Assembly: GCA_963576565.1 (NCBI GenBank)
Contig: OY755046.1
Coordinates: 55,283,471-55,347,470 of the forward strand
DNA: 64,000 bases
Reading direction: 5' to 3'
Source of the DNA: Aspidapion aeneum
Lineage: Eukaryota > Arthropoda > Insecta > Coleoptera > Brentidae
Below, piece after piece: positions 29,548 through 41,249 of this stretch. Below the pieces are notes generated by a model. It worked only from the letters and a program-made list of their open reading frames with translations. It ran no database searches and was not told the DNA's origin. Every line of letters begins with the position of its first letter. The first letter of the stretch is position 1. Position numbers and translations under genes: made by a program.

Positions 29548-31112
29548 CAAGGGCGGTTCTGGAACAAAGGTAATGGTGAAACGTTGACCGTAAATAAACG
29601 CACAAGACACAAGCAAAAAGGATATATTCGCACCTTAAAAAAGCGCGCATAGAAAGAAGCGCACATTGTAAAACAGCGCACAGCAAAATCAAACAAAGAA
29701 AAGTTTTGAGGTATAGAAAAATCATAATGAAATAAAAGTCTTTGGATTTAGAATGGTACTTTTTTTGTAACTTTTGGGGCCATAGGGCAACCTTCTTGAG
29801 ATACAGAGCATTACATTTGGCGATTTTAACTTGAACTTTTTTAAAAGTCGTGTATTAGAACCACAGCAATAAGTGGAGTTATTTTTTTTTAAGATGTATG
29901 TGGCCAATTTTTTTTAGGAAAAACTATTTTTTAGTACAAACTTTTTTATAATGTCTTATTAAACGCAATGTATGTTTTTCTGACATATTAATAAAATATC
30001 ATTGATATTTTTAAAAAATAAGTAAGCAAAAATTATCAAATTTTAAATATTTTTATTTTTTATACATTTGTGGAGGTTATTTTGACAGCCTATCTCCTTA
30101 ACTTGTAATTTTATCAAAAAATAAATAATACATTTTTGAATCACAATTATAGCTAAGTATTCATTTGACTGCGAAAAATTGTCTTTTTTTTGTAAAATGT
30201 TTTCCCCCACCTCTAACTTTAAAGATCCTATATCTTAAACACAGATGAATGTTCATGGTATATAAACTTTTTTTATCAGAAATAACCTCATCATTCACCT
30301 GCTGCACTATGGCTCCTAAGTTATGGAACACCCTGTATCCATGAAAATTTTAAGTTTTTAAATTTTAAAATTATCTGAATTTTTTTTATTGAAATTCATA
30401 AAAACTCTAAAAATTATAAAAATATTTAAAACTTGAAGATCTTTTATTATTTGTGAAAGGTTTTGGAAATTTTCGTAACTATGTAAATTTTGTTTAAAAC
30501 CTCTTATGGTTTACGTCTAGGTTCATAATTACCCTAAGAGCATAAATGAGCCAATTGACTAGTATTATTTGTAGGTCGTAGGCCTAGAGTAAGATATTTT
30601 TCCTTACCCTAAGGTCGTAGGTAATATTTACACCGGCGGCATATAAAATAAAAAAGTGGTCTGTATCTGTGGTCTATCCGGTGTCCTTATACTATAAAAA
30701 CTTTGCAACTTTTCGCGCGGATACAAAAAAACGGGATAACTTTTTTGAATGATGTCAACATTGCTTTATAAAAAAGCTCTTCGTAGTAAATTGATTTGAT
30801 GGCTTTGAAAATACTTTAATCAAGTTTTTTGCAATTTATTCAAAATTTTGTTGAGGTACGGACAAAACAAACCCCGTATTTGTATTCGGTGCATCAAGGT
30901 GTGGATACTACTTTTTTAAGTTTTTCCTCTGTGAGCTTTTTTCCATGTGCACTTTTGCCACAGGCGATTTCTTCCTTGATTGCATTTCTGATAAGGGAAG
31001 GCTAAAAAAATATAATTTTTTTCAGACATTTACTTACCTGTACCTGTATATTTTTTCGAGTTCTGGGGGGGTTATTGCCCCCTTTACTTCCGCATCCCTA
31101 GAACCGCCAATG
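29548..31112. mobile_element. 1.57-kb hAT-type element with 8-bp TSD
   Basis: The left end CAAGGGCGGTTCTGG and the right end in reverse complement CATTGGCGGTTCTAGG form imperfect TIRs. CTATAAAT (29540-29547) and CTATAAAG (31113-31120) flank it, 7 of 8 matching. The interior is AT-rich and contains a nested end of an ACAGGGTGTTCC-type element near 30340. No transposase domain could be read, so it is either a deletion derivative or too decayed. Confidence 0.72.
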
Positions 31113-31120
31113 CTATAAAG

Positions 31121-31690
31121 TCACTACTTTCAGTTGATAAAAATTAGCGCCTAGAAGCATCTTCAGATCTTTCATAGCCACCCAACTACTTAGAAATATA
31201 CTTAAAAAATTCTATAAAACTTAGTTTTTTAGTACTCTGATCCTTGCATTACGAACTTAAATATTTAGTAACTAACAGGCTTTAATTTCCAAACTAAAGG
31301 AGCAATTAATTTCATAACAGAGATTTTAATTAGCTCTTAGTTAGGACAATGAATAAAGTGCTTTATGGTCCAAAAACTAATACAGTTCAAAATTCTTGAA
31401 TTACCACTCAATTTGCCCTACCTAATTTCAAAAAGGTGTTTATTTCTGTTTATATGCGCATATTTTTAATAATATCAGCTTAGAGATAAAGTAAAGTTCG
31501 TAATTAACTTCTACTCAGAGTAGTGATCTTAAGAAGAAGATTACTTTCCTGACTAGGCTCTTTACCCCTCGCTTTGCGTCGCATCGTCACTCAATCAGGA
31601 ATGCCGTTGAATTACTTGTAAAAGTCTATGAATGAATTCCCTGAACTCAATTCATATAGAAAACAACTCACAGACTAAATACGCTCCATC
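31121..31690. other. AT-rich intergenic sequence, nothing recognised
   Basis: No supported exon or element boundary. It leads into a LINE fragment near 31700. Confidence 0.45.
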
Positions 31691-31699
31691 CAGTGTAGT

Positions 31700-31850
31700 A
31701 CCTTATAGATTCTACTAAGCTGATGTCCTTGTGAATATTTTTTGATTTCTCCAGAGCCTTTGATATGATTGACCATTAGATGGTTGTCGATAAAAATACT
31801 AAACAAGCTACTGATGAGCGTGGAAAAATTTGGAATGTTTCATATTATAA
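31700..31850 (+). pseudogene. LINE RT fragment (motif A)
   Basis: One frame reads IFFDFSRAFDMIDH, then a stop, then MVVDK, matching motif A of jockey/CR1-type reverse transcriptases (FxDFSKAFDxVDH) with the catalytic Asp kept. Neighbouring motifs are not identifiable. A short (TTA) repeat follows near 31862. Confidence 0.6.
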
Positions 31851-31869
31851 CTTGATTATTATGATCATT

Positions 31870-32560
31870 ATTATTATTAAAGGTCTTTATTTTCCACCAA
31901 CTTATAAAAATTAACAATATAATATTCTTATAGATTAATAAATACTACCAGAAAAAGGCCGAAGATCAGCTGTCTGTTACATCCAAAAGAATGCAATAGA
32001 CTCTGATTTGCATCTTAAGCCAAGATTGTATTTCAATGCTTAATGAAATCACCTGATCCTTACTCAGTTAATATCAAAGTCATAATCATAGAAACAATTT
32101 CGTAAATCAGTTTCTGCAGTCACTAATCCAACTGTGTTCCAATTTTTGTAATTGCAGTACTACTCCTCAAAACTTTCTATGGGGATAGTAACTATACCAA
32201 ATCATTTATAGGTCCAGAATTTGTATTTGGAACTCCACAGCATACTGACTTAACCCCTTTACCAAATATCTTATGAGCCCAATTGCAGACCAACTGATCC
32301 GAATCAGAACAAGAAACCTCCTGGAAAAAGATTCTTATGATAAAGTTCACTGTCAGGGAAACCTAAAATAAAGGCACAATTACGCCTTACGAAGTTCTCA
32401 AACTTCCTATATTAGAAAAGACCACAGCAAGAACTACAATTAGCCAAGTACCGGAAGTGTCCGGTTCGTCGAAACCTAATTAATCAATACACTGCCGTCT
32501 AAGAAGGAATAGTACCGTATATTTTAGAACAAATAAAGCAACTTTTCAGTTGACCAACTA
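31870..32560. other. intergenic sequence, nothing firm
   Basis: Open frames are short and no domain could be named. It may be further decayed LINE sequence between the fragments on either side. Confidence 0.4.
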
Positions 32561-32566
32561 TTAATC

Positions 32567-32945
32567 ATGAAGATCCTATGCGGACAATGTTTGAACCACC
32601 TAAGATATGCTGACGATGTCGCCTTAATAACAGATAAGAAAGAAGAACTCATCAAAATGCTGGAAGAACTGAATACAGCAGCTAAAAATATAGGCTTGAG
32701 TATGAACTACACTAAAACTAAAATCATAACAAACACAGATGAAGTTATCACGAGCAGAATAAACCAAGAAAAAATAGAACAAGTAGAGTAAAAGAAGTAG
32801 GGGAAGATCCCAAATGAGATGGGCGGAAGATTTGAAGAACCATGCGGGAACTAGATGGATGAACAGGGCGACAGACGGGAAAGAGTGGAAGATATTGGGG
32901 AAGGCGTATGTCCAAAGATGTATCGAAGAAGGATAAATAGATAGA
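32567..32945 (+). pseudogene. RTE family 2 fragment with internal deletion
   Basis: The RT palm is readable as HLRYADDVALITDKKEELIK, then GLSMNYTKTKIITNTDE and INQEKIEQVE. The frame then joins directly to the protein's end, MRWAEDLKNHAGTRWMNR followed by KEWKILGKAYVQRCIEEG and a stop. About 100 residues present in related elements are missing at the join. The 3' tail is (ATAG)n near 32935. The catalytic YADD is intact but most of the protein is gone. Confidence 0.8.
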
Positions 32946-32949
32946 TAGA

Positions 32950-33280
32950 GAGCTACTTTTGATTTGATTTGTTTTAGTAATGTTGACCGTTTATAACAAG
33001 CCCTTCGACCCTGTTTATTTATTTCGTTTATCCTTTTTAAATTCAATGATAAATCGGATGCCAATCGGGCTTTCGAGCGTGTGATTTTTCTGCTTTTCTC
33101 TATACTAGCAGCAGCAACAGCAGCCCTGATGCCGCTGAACTGTGTTCAGCAGAAAATAAAGGCCTACAGTATCAAACGGAGCGAAAGGGATCAACGTTTT
33201 TTTACGTTGGTCACTGATTAAAATAACTTCTCGAACAATGGTCGTGAGATACCCTAATTTAGAGAGCGATTAGTAAGGAT
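32950..33280. other. intergenic sequence, nothing recognised
   Basis: Contains a small CAGCAGCAACAGCAGC stretch near 33107. No gene supported. Confidence 0.45.
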
Positions 33281-33284
33281 TTGC

Positions 33285-35049
33285 AACTGTAGAACGAATA
33301 AACATCCAGATAATCAAACCAGAACAATGGACAGAACACTACAAGGGACTGCTGCAGGAGACGAGACCCGAATATCTGGCAGCCTCTCCGAAAAGAGACA
33401 TAGAAGTACATGAAGAGGAAGTAATCATCGAGAAAGAATAATATTAAAAAGCTTAAATCCGGAAAAGCTAGCGGACCTGGGGAATATATGCTGAAATACT
33501 CAAATATGGATCAGAGAAACTGCTCGAAAATTTCACATATATTATTAACCAATGCATAAACGGACAGGTACTGGACCTAATGATTGGAAAATTGCATTCA
33601 TATCCTCAATACATAAAAAAGGAAACAAGCTGGATTGCAACACTTACAGAGGAATTTCAGTAACCAGTACTCTAAGTAGATTGTACGGTAGGATTCATAG
33701 AGATCTAATAGAGAATGATTTTTATGAACAAGAAGAAGAAGAGCAAAGTGGGTTTCGTGCAGGCAGATCTTGTAGTGATAATGTTTTTTGTCTTAAACAA
33801 GTAATGAGAAAAGAAGCACCAGAAATATAGAGACTCATGTTACCTTTGTAGACATACAAAAAGCATATGATACCGTTCCAGTAGAAAAATTATGGACAGT
33901 GTTAGAGCAAACTAATATCAATCATACATACATAAAAGCGATAAAAGAACTACACAAAGAGTCGAAATCTAAAATTAAAATTGGAAATCGACTTTCAAAA
34001 GAATTCCTAGTAACAAAAGGCTTAAGACAGGGATGTTGTATCTCTCCAACTCTTTTTAAAATATATATCGCAGTAGCTCTAAAAAACTGGAAACGTAAAG
34101 TGCTGGGCATGGGAATACAACTTAACGACCGATTTACCATATACACACTGCAGTTTGCTGACGACCAAGTAATTGTGGCTAATGATAAAGAAGACATGGA
34201 GTATATGATGAGAAAGTTAACAGAAGAATACCAAAAGTGGGGATTAACAGTGAACGTGGACACGACACAGTACTTATGTATTGGAAACGAATCCAGTGAG
34301 TTAGTACTAGAAAATGGACAAACAATATCTCCATGCAATGAGTTTGTATACTTGGGTATCACATTTGATAGTGGTGAGAAACCACTCAAAAGTGAGCCAC
34401 AATAGACCCACTAGTGGTCGCAGTGGAAGGGCTGCAAGGCCCACTCATATATGAATCATCAATCATCATCATCACATTTGATAAGACAGGTACAGACTGT
34501 AAAGAATTGGAAAAAGGAATAGTAAAAGCAAAAAAAGTTATTGGATGTCTTAACAGTATTTTATGGAGCAGAGAGATAAAAAAGAATGTAAAATTTAACA
34601 TATATGAAACAATGGTCAAAAGCACGCTGTTGTATGGAATAGAGACTTGTCGCGTAACAGAAAAATACAAAACAAAATGGAAAGTGTCGAAATGGATGCA
34701 ATAAGAAGATCAATGAGAATATCTAGAATAGATCACATAAGAAATGAGATCATAAAAAAAAGAATGGGAATCGAGGGAAGCATAACGGATGACATCACTA
34801 GAAGGCAACTGATATGGTACGGCCATGTACAACGGATGAACGACGAAAGATTGCCAAAGCAGGTCCTAGAATGGCAACCAATAGGGCGCAGAAAAAGAGG
34901 GCGTCCTAAACTAGAATGGCAACAGTCAATCCAAAGATCAATGAGTCAAAAAAATCTGACAGAGGATGATTGTCAGGATCGAAGGAGGTGGAGAATAGGC
35001 GTCGGACAACGTAGAAAAATGTTCTGAACCGACATAGAAGTAGTAGTAG
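33285..35049 (+). pseudogene. RTE-clade LINE (family 1), long RT copy broken by frameshifts and an insertion
   Basis: Successive frames give the linker (EQWTEHYKGLLQETRPEYL), RT motifs WKIAFISSIHKKGNK, YRGISVTSTLSRLYG and EQSGFRAGRSCSDNVF, then a motif A degraded across stops. Next are GLRQGCCISPTLFKIYIAVA, TLQFADDQVIVANDKEDM (FADD) and NEFVYLGITFD. At that point a 100-bp SINE-like element is inserted (34371-34470). The frame resumes as KTGTDCKELEKGIVKAK and runs to LIWYGHVQRMNDERLPKQVL, RKRGRPKLEW and QRRKMF. The 3' tail is AACCGACATAGAAGTAGTAG. The 5' endonuclease is absent, so the copy is 5'-truncated. Confidence 0.88.
34371..34470 (+). mobile_element. 100-bp SINE-like element with (ATC)n tail and 13-bp TSD, copy 1
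   Basis: It lies inside the RTE ORF between two copies of ATCACATTTGATA (34358-34370 and 34471-34483). The paralogous RTE at 15508-15530 has the uninterrupted site TCACATTTGATAAGACAGG, which proves the insertion. The body starts with the hairpin AGTGGTGAGAAACCACT, contains AAAGTGAGCCACAATAGACC and the GGGC-TGCAAG-GCCC hairpin, and ends in ATCATCAATCATCATC. It has no ORF and no Pol III B box. A second copy lies at 36688-36780. Confidence 0.88.
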
Positions 35050-35054
35050 AACGA

Positions 35055-36520
35055 ATAATTTCAGTTAAAAATACCTAACCTAATAAAAACATATAAAGCC
35101 TCTTCAAGATAGCCAGGAGATAACCTGACGTACTTAGTACACTTGGTCTTGGTTAACGAATTGTCATGGTTTCGGCTCCTCTTCTTGACGTTGCATTGAG
35201 CTTAAATAGAAATTACCTCTCGACAATTTGAAGACAACGTGAAGAAAACCCTGCAATATGGAAAGATAAGAACTGAACTAATAAAGTGACTGATTGCCAG
35301 AACTTCTTGCGAACCCTAACAAGACACTTTTTTATTTCCTGGAAATTAGGAGGATATGGAGCCTGCTAAAATGGAATCATTAGCCATTAAGGTGAATGTT
35401 TTACCATAACGGCCTTAAAATATGACTTGAATAGGCTTTTCCACAGATGTCTGTGTCTTAGTTGCAAAGATTATGTCAGACTATTTTAAAGAATGCTGCT
35501 TAATCTCCTCTAGGGTCGGTAATATAAACATCTGCTTTCTTATTATGAATAATGCCTTAAGTTATTTTAGAGGTTACTGTGTGGATCTTTTTTTAAGTGT
35601 CTAGATATTATCCTTATCAGAAGTGTCCAGGGATTCAAGTCTGTGGTTGGGTATCCTTTCATCGTTTATTTCCTGCAACCCTCATTAAGATAGTCAATAA
35701 ACTACTGACCTATCTTTCAAATCGTGGAAAAGTTCTTAAAAGGTCTTGTTCTTGATAAAAATATCTGGGCCTTAGATACACGCAGGTTCCACCTGAACCT
35801 ATTTTCTAGGCAGCAGCAGGATTTACCTGAGAGAATAGACCTCAGGAATGCATTGGATGCTAGAAAATAGAGACCCTGCAATATTAGATATCGACAGCTT
35901 CTAACGGATTTTGTTGACCCAAGATGATATAATTTTTCCGATTGGGATTTACCAGCTAATTCTTCGATAAATGAAAAAAGTGCACAATATACTTTCTTCT
36001 TCTTCTAGTTTTTTTCCATTCGCTTTTGCATTTTTCACATTTTTCATACATGAGTGTAGCGGGTAGGGACACCTGCTTAAGGGGACTTTACCCCCTTGCC
36101 CCCTCCCTTATTTACGCTCTTGATCCGCATAGGTAGTATCTGCGTTGATTTGCTGTCAATCAAGGCCGTACCTAGAAGGGGATCAATCCTTCCCCGAAAT
36201 TTTTAGGATTCAAAAATAATAAAATATTTAGTAGTGACAAATAGTAGAGATATGGGCAATTCGCATTTCTTTCAGCTGAAAACATGCTGAAATTAAATTT
36301 TGGTTTAGTAGATATTCTATTTTCTAAAAAAAACTAAAATCTTATTTTATATATAAATGCATGCAAAGTGAGAGGCAAAATATTTTTGACCCCTAAATTT
36401 CACTTATGTCCCTCAGATTTTTCTTTCAATTTCTAAAAAGCACCCATTGACCTGACTGCTAAATTAATCCAAGATTTGAGCAGCTAATGACAAATTGTTT
36501 TTTGTACGGGTCACTGTCGA
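35055..36520. other. intergenic sequence, nothing firm
   Basis: No exon, terminal repeat or RNA could be supported. Short frames near 35780-35960 have no named family. Confidence 0.4.
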
Positions 36521-36524
36521 CTAA

Positions 36525-36685
36525 GTGTACCCAACCAGAATGGGAATAACAGAAGAGACCGAATGTAGACTCTGTATGAAGGATGACGAAACAGTTAAAC
36601 ATGTACTAACTGTTAAAACTCAGATTGATTCAGAAGATCTGAACAGTGTCTCACCCAAACTGAACCTTTTGGAGGATTAGGCATA
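36525..36685 (+). pseudogene. LINE C-terminal zinc-knuckle fragment (R1/I/jockey-like)
   Basis: An open frame reads TRMGITEETECRLCMKDDE then TVKHVLTV, resembling the Cys-x2-Cys...His...Cys knuckle after the RNase H of such LINEs; the last Cys is replaced here. It continues to PKLNLLED and a stop, again typical of these C-termini. The SINE-like copy 2 begins three bases after this segment. Confidence 0.6.
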
Positions 36686-36687
36686 CA

Positions 36688-36780
36688 GTGGTGAGAAACC
36701 ACTCTAAAGTGAGCCACAATAGACCCATTAGTAGTCCCAGTGGAAGGGCTGCAAGGCCCACCTAAATCATCAATCATCAA
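36688..36780 (+). mobile_element. SINE-like element, copy 2
   Basis: It is about 90% identical to the element at 34371-34470: GTGGTGAGAAACCACTC, AAAGTGAGCCACAATAGACC, CAGTGGAAGGGCTGCAAGGC and an ATCATCAATCATC tail. It starts at exactly the same first base as copy 1, which defines the 5' end. A matching target duplication is not obvious. Confidence 0.8.
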
Positions 36781-36789
36781 ATAAGAATA

Positions 36790-37380
36790 TTGATATTTGA
36801 GTCTAAAGAAAAGTCGAGAAGAGTATGTCACAACACACACACAAAAGTCTTTTTTCCAGTCCATATTATTGTTCTTCTTAGTAGCTGTAGTACTAAAACA
36901 CCTATCAAGGGCAGATGTTCCATTTTAGTTACCAGAAAATAGTATACTGATGCTGGTCTTAGTTATGTTAGTAATTATGTAAGTAGATACATGTCTTGTG
37001 CCGCGCGGTATCTTTTTAAAGCAAAGCGAAAATGGCTTTCTTCTTTTTTCTTCTTATTTTAAATAGATAGCAGAGGAAGAATATAAGAACGAAGAGTGAC
37101 TAATAAAGAAGGGCTCTGGCAGTTCTAATAAAGTCTCTTTTCATTGCCTTAATGGTAATGAACCTAGCCAAGCCATGTCAATATTTAACCATTTAGAATG
37201 TGCTTCATGTGGTGTCTTTCACAAGAAGAAGATTTTTCTTCCAATTTTTTAATGGTGAATTGCAAAATAACTATTTAAAAAAAAACCCATATATCAAATT
37301 AAAAAATAGCAAAAAACTTTTGACCGATAGGTATTTTCTCTCATTTTTGTATCAATAAAATGCCATAAAATACATTCTTA
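36790..37380. other. intergenic sequence, nothing recognised
   Basis: AT-rich. No gene or element boundary is supported. Confidence 0.45.
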
Positions 37381-37386
37381 TATGTA

Positions 37387-38660
37387 CAGGGTGTCTCAAA
37401 TTCGGGTATTTCTATGGGAGATAGGAAGAACTGACCACCCTTTGAATGAGAAGCTTCAAGGTCAAAACCGCATCTTGATATCAGTGGTGGCTGGTTATAA
37501 ATTAGGGGGGGGGACAGAAATTTATATTGCATGGAAAAGGAGTTAAAAAACTTACCTAAACAATTTTATTTTAGCATTTTACAAACAAGCAGCTACTTGG
37601 TGTAGTTTTTAGTATATTTGTTTATAAATAAAATCTATTCGCCCTTCTTTTACATGCGCAAAGTGCTCGGATTAGCACCAGTTTCAGACTAATCATAGCC
37701 CTGTAGAGCAACCTCAAAAATTCCACAGAATTTTAAACAGTCTAACCTACTAAGTATATGTCTATTTTTTGCCACATTTTCATTATGTTCGGTAATGTTC
37801 TGCCTATAGGCACTATCCAATTGCCACCTAATATCAGTCTCTTCTAGGATAGAAAATTCTATGTGGTTATTTAAATAAGTAGCACTTACTTTGTGTCTTT
37901 ATCTTTTCACTAAAGTGCTTGATATCACACATTCTCTTTACCACCCATGCAGGATCACATCGTGGATTTTTCATAATAAGACAAATAAAGCAAAAAAAAG
38001 CATTTCGTTTTTCACAACCGCACAACCAGTTTACAGCATCGTACAATTTTTTATTACTTGCACTAAAATTCTGGTTAATTTTTAGGATTTTTTGGTTTGG
38101 TCTATGTGGCCCTAAAGATTTTTTTTGTAATCAAAGTTTATATATCAACGTTTTAAATTTACAATGTTAATTATATAATCGACGGTATTTATTTCCATTT
38201 TGAAAACAAACAAAAACAATGGACACGCGACCGGCAAGGCTTTTAAGTACTGACCCTGACGTACCCCAAATCAAAACAAACTTATACGTCTTTACTAAGG
38301 ATAGAACCAGTAACACGCAGGAAGGGCAACGAACGGTTTGGCACGATGAATATGGCCGACGTCAACTAAAACAAACATTCCTTCTGCCCCCGTTGACCTC
38401 ACTGTGGCAGCCGCCACTGCTTGATATAGCAGTCTGTTTTTTTTTATGGGGTTTTTTTGAAAAGTCTGCATTATGGGAGTGGGTCCATAACTTTTTTAAA
38501 TATGAAAATTTTGTTTTCGTGTAAAAAGCTTTAATATAATTGTTATTATATATAAATGGTTTTTATATATCTTTCTTAGTTTCTGAGATATTGCATAAAG
38601 TTATAACTTTTCTTATGGAATGTCCCTTGTTTTATTTGATTTTGAAAATTTTTGATCATT
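37387..38660 (+). mobile_element. ACAGGGTGTC-ended element hosting the hAT insertion
   Basis: It begins TACAGGGTGTCTCAAATTCG, the terminus style of insect mariner-like MITEs. After removal of the hAT element (37482-38419) and one TSD copy, the sequence joins smoothly through AAACCGCATCTTGATAT to AGCAGTCTG. The downstream end is not defined; it runs towards the 170-bp array. Confidence 0.45.
37482..38419 (-). mobile_element. 938-bp hAT element with perfect 8-bp TSD and transposase remnant
   Basis: The ends are CAGTGGTGGCTG and, in reverse complement, CAGTGGCGGCTG; CTTGATAT flanks both sides (37474-37481, 38420-38427). The minus strand encodes, in broken frames, the start of a ZMYM/TTF-zinc-finger hAT transposase. 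Readable are SASNKKLYDAVNWLCGCEKR and FFCFICLI (zinc-finger cysteines), WVVKRMCDI, RHKVSATYLNNHIEFSILEE and ITEHNENVAKNRHILSRL, then LKFCGIFEVALQGYD. The catalytic RNase H-like region and the dimerisation C-terminus are missing. A non-functional deletion derivative. Confidence 0.88.
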
Positions 38661-38662
38661 GT

Positions 38663-39520
38663 GGGTTTCCCTATACTAAAAATCGCTAAATGACGTTTTT
38701 TGGAATCTCAACTCATTTAGAGGTTTTTTCATATCTGTAGGACGCCACAATACTGCAACTCGGTGCTTTTTTTTATAAACTTTGTAGTTTGTAAAATATG
38801 AATTTTCAAAGTTTTGCCATTTTGGTCTTATGGGTTTCCCTATACTAAAAATCGCTAAATGACGTTTTTTGGAATCTCAACTCACTCAGTGGTTTTTTCG
38901 TATCTGTATGACGCGACAATCCTGCAACTCGGTGCTTTTTTTGATAAACTGTATAGTTTGTGAAATATGAATTTTCAAAGTTTTGCCATTTTGGTCATAT
39001 GGGTTTCCCTATACTAAAAATCGCTAAATGACGTTTTTTGGAATCTCAACTCACTCAGTGGTTTTTTTGTATCTATGACGCCACAATCCTGCAACGGGGT
39101 GCTTTTTTTGATAAACTGTATAGTTTGTGAAATATGCATTTTCAAAGTTTTGCCATTTTGGTCTTATGGGTTTCCCTATACTAAAAATCGCTAAATGACG
39201 TTTTCTGGAATCTCAACTCACTCAGTGGTTTTTTTTGTATCTGTACGACGCCACAATACTGCAACTCGGTACTTTTTTTGATAAACTGTATAGTTTGTAA
39301 AATATGAATTTTCAAAGTTTTGCCATTTTGGTCTTATGGGTTTCCCTATACTAAAAATCGCTAAATGACGTTTTTTGGAATCTCAACTGACTCAGTTGTT
39401 TTTTTTGTATCTCTATGACGCCACAATACTGCAACTCGGTGCTTTTTTCGATAAACTGTATAGTTTCTAAAATATGAATTTTCAAAGTTTTGCCATTTTG
39501 GTCTTATGGGTTTCCCTATA
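38663..39520. repeat. tandem array of about 169-bp units (five copies)
   Basis: GGGTTTCCCTATACTAAAAA recurs at 38663, 38832, 39001, 39168 and 39338, with a last partial start at 39508; spacing is 167-170 bp. Shared parts include TCGCTAAATGACGTTTTTTG, CTGCAACTCGGTGCTTTTTT and TTTCAAAGTTTTGCCATTTT. Units are close to one another, so the expansion is fairly recent. No coding frame is conserved. Confidence 0.92.
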
Positions 39521-39529
39521 CTTTTTTTT

Positions 39530-40120
39530 GAGCGGAAAAACAAATATCTTAGAAACTTAAAAATTTTTTGTTTGTTAAATATTGTGAATGAACCAAGTTT
39601 TGTTAAACTGACATTATTTTTGCAAAAAAAACCCTCCCAAAACCTAACCCCCTTGCTCACGCATTTATTTTTTTAACTTCGTTTTTCACTGCTCTACAAT
39701 TTCCAATGCTTTAAGTCCTGTTAGTAAATATATTTTTTTTATCTTAATATATGGTTATTCTACTGGCCTATTTGTGATTTGTCATTAAAGTGTCTGTTAT
39801 TATTGAAATTGTTTTTGTTGAACAAAAATAAAAAATGGGAACACGATGTGTTGCTTGCAAAAACGAGTTTTATAGGAGTGAAAAGCCGTTTTCTTTTTTG
39901 AAGTAAGTAGCTTTGATTATTAAAAAAAACTTTGTTTGTACCTAGTCGCAGTATATATCCAGTTATAAATTAAAATCAAACGTCCGCGAACTTTCAAAAC
40001 CACAGAAGATCATCGGAGCGTAAAATTGAAAAAGGAAAGGTAGCAGCTCCTGCGCAGCTTGCTCTCTCTACAAAAAAATATCAATATTTTTGCCTCACTT
40101 TGCATATATGTAAAGGCCTA
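39530..40120. other. intergenic sequence, nothing recognised
   Basis: AT-rich. No supported gene or repeat. Confidence 0.45.
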
Positions 40121-40125
40121 TCCAG

Positions 40126-40126
<1 letters not shown>

Positions 40127-40194
<68 letters not shown>
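40127..40194. repeat. (TA)n microsatellite
   Basis: About 68 bp of pure TA alternation. An element terminus GGGACACCCTGTAC (mariner-type MITE end) lies about 45 bp downstream. Confidence 0.97.
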
Positions 40195-40196
<2 letters not shown>

Positions 40197-40199
40197 TCA

Positions 40200-41240
40200 T
40201 TGAACATATCCAAAACCCACCAAAAACATCGAATTTGGGACACCCTGTACATTAACAACTTTCCTAATAACTGTCACAAGGAGTTGCTCATATCGGGTGC
40301 AAATCCACACAGAAAAAACAAGACATTGGACTGAACATAACTTTACATGTATATGGGGGGAAGGGGAAGAAGAAGGATTTTTTCCATGGGTTTGGTCATA
40401 ATTTCTATCAGTCTGACAAATTTCAGCTTTGTAGTATGTGCGGAAGTACAGAGATTTCGTAACTACTTTACCACTTCATGGAAGTCCATGAAAATTGGAG
40501 GGATTGTTAACTCTATGATAGTCTACGGCTATGCGGGCACTCCGGTGCCCCCAGATTTAACAAAATAAAATAAAAAACAAATAAATATTTAGTAGACCTA
40601 TTTTTTTATTTTTCTGTCCACTGGCAAAATGGAACAGCCTCTAAAAAAGATAGCATAGATATCCTAGAGACCCTGTATGTATGAAATATTTATAATCTTA
40701 TACAGAGTCTCTACGTAAACCATACGTGACAATATGTCCATAATAATTTTAATAAGTGACATATTTTTACAGACACAAGATGTCGCCAATTCAAAAAAAG
40801 TTGAAGTTATTATATCGAGCACTTATATCAATACACCACTGTCCTTAAAAGAACAAAATTATTGCAAAAAGGAAATTAAAATTTTATAGTAAAAATGAGA
40901 GGATATTTTTCGAAACGCGACAGGAATGTCACCCCGGAATGTCACACAGCGAGAGCAGGGCAGAGAGAAAACGAGAAAATATAATTATTAGCAGGAATTT
41001 TCTGTTTATATACGTAGTTGCTGACTTGCTCGGTTAAGAAACTGTTGGGATAATTATAATAAGATATAGTTTATAAATAAAAAAACAAAGAAAAAAAATA
41101 TGTATATGTATCTTTATAATGGTATAAGCAGAAAATTTGTCATCCCTATAATACATACTTTTCGTTAATATATTTTTTTTACTTTAATATATTTTTACGG
41201 GAGGGCTGTGTGATACAGCTATAAAATGCATGTTAATTTG
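40200..41240. other. intergenic sequence with fragments of dispersed modules
   Basis: At about 40480-40520 it contains GGAAGTCCATGAAAATTGGA and GTTAACTCTATGA, which recurs inverted near 50520-50560 (ATAGAGTTAACACC, ATGGACTTCCAT). This is a dispersed repeat module of unknown type. No gene is supported. Confidence 0.45.
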
Positions 41241-41249
41241 AGAGATATA

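Noticed and set aside
38219..38524. 101-codon plus-strand frame starting MDTRPARLL
   Set aside because: It lies mostly inside the hAT element on the opposite strand from the transposase and crosses the element boundary and TSD.
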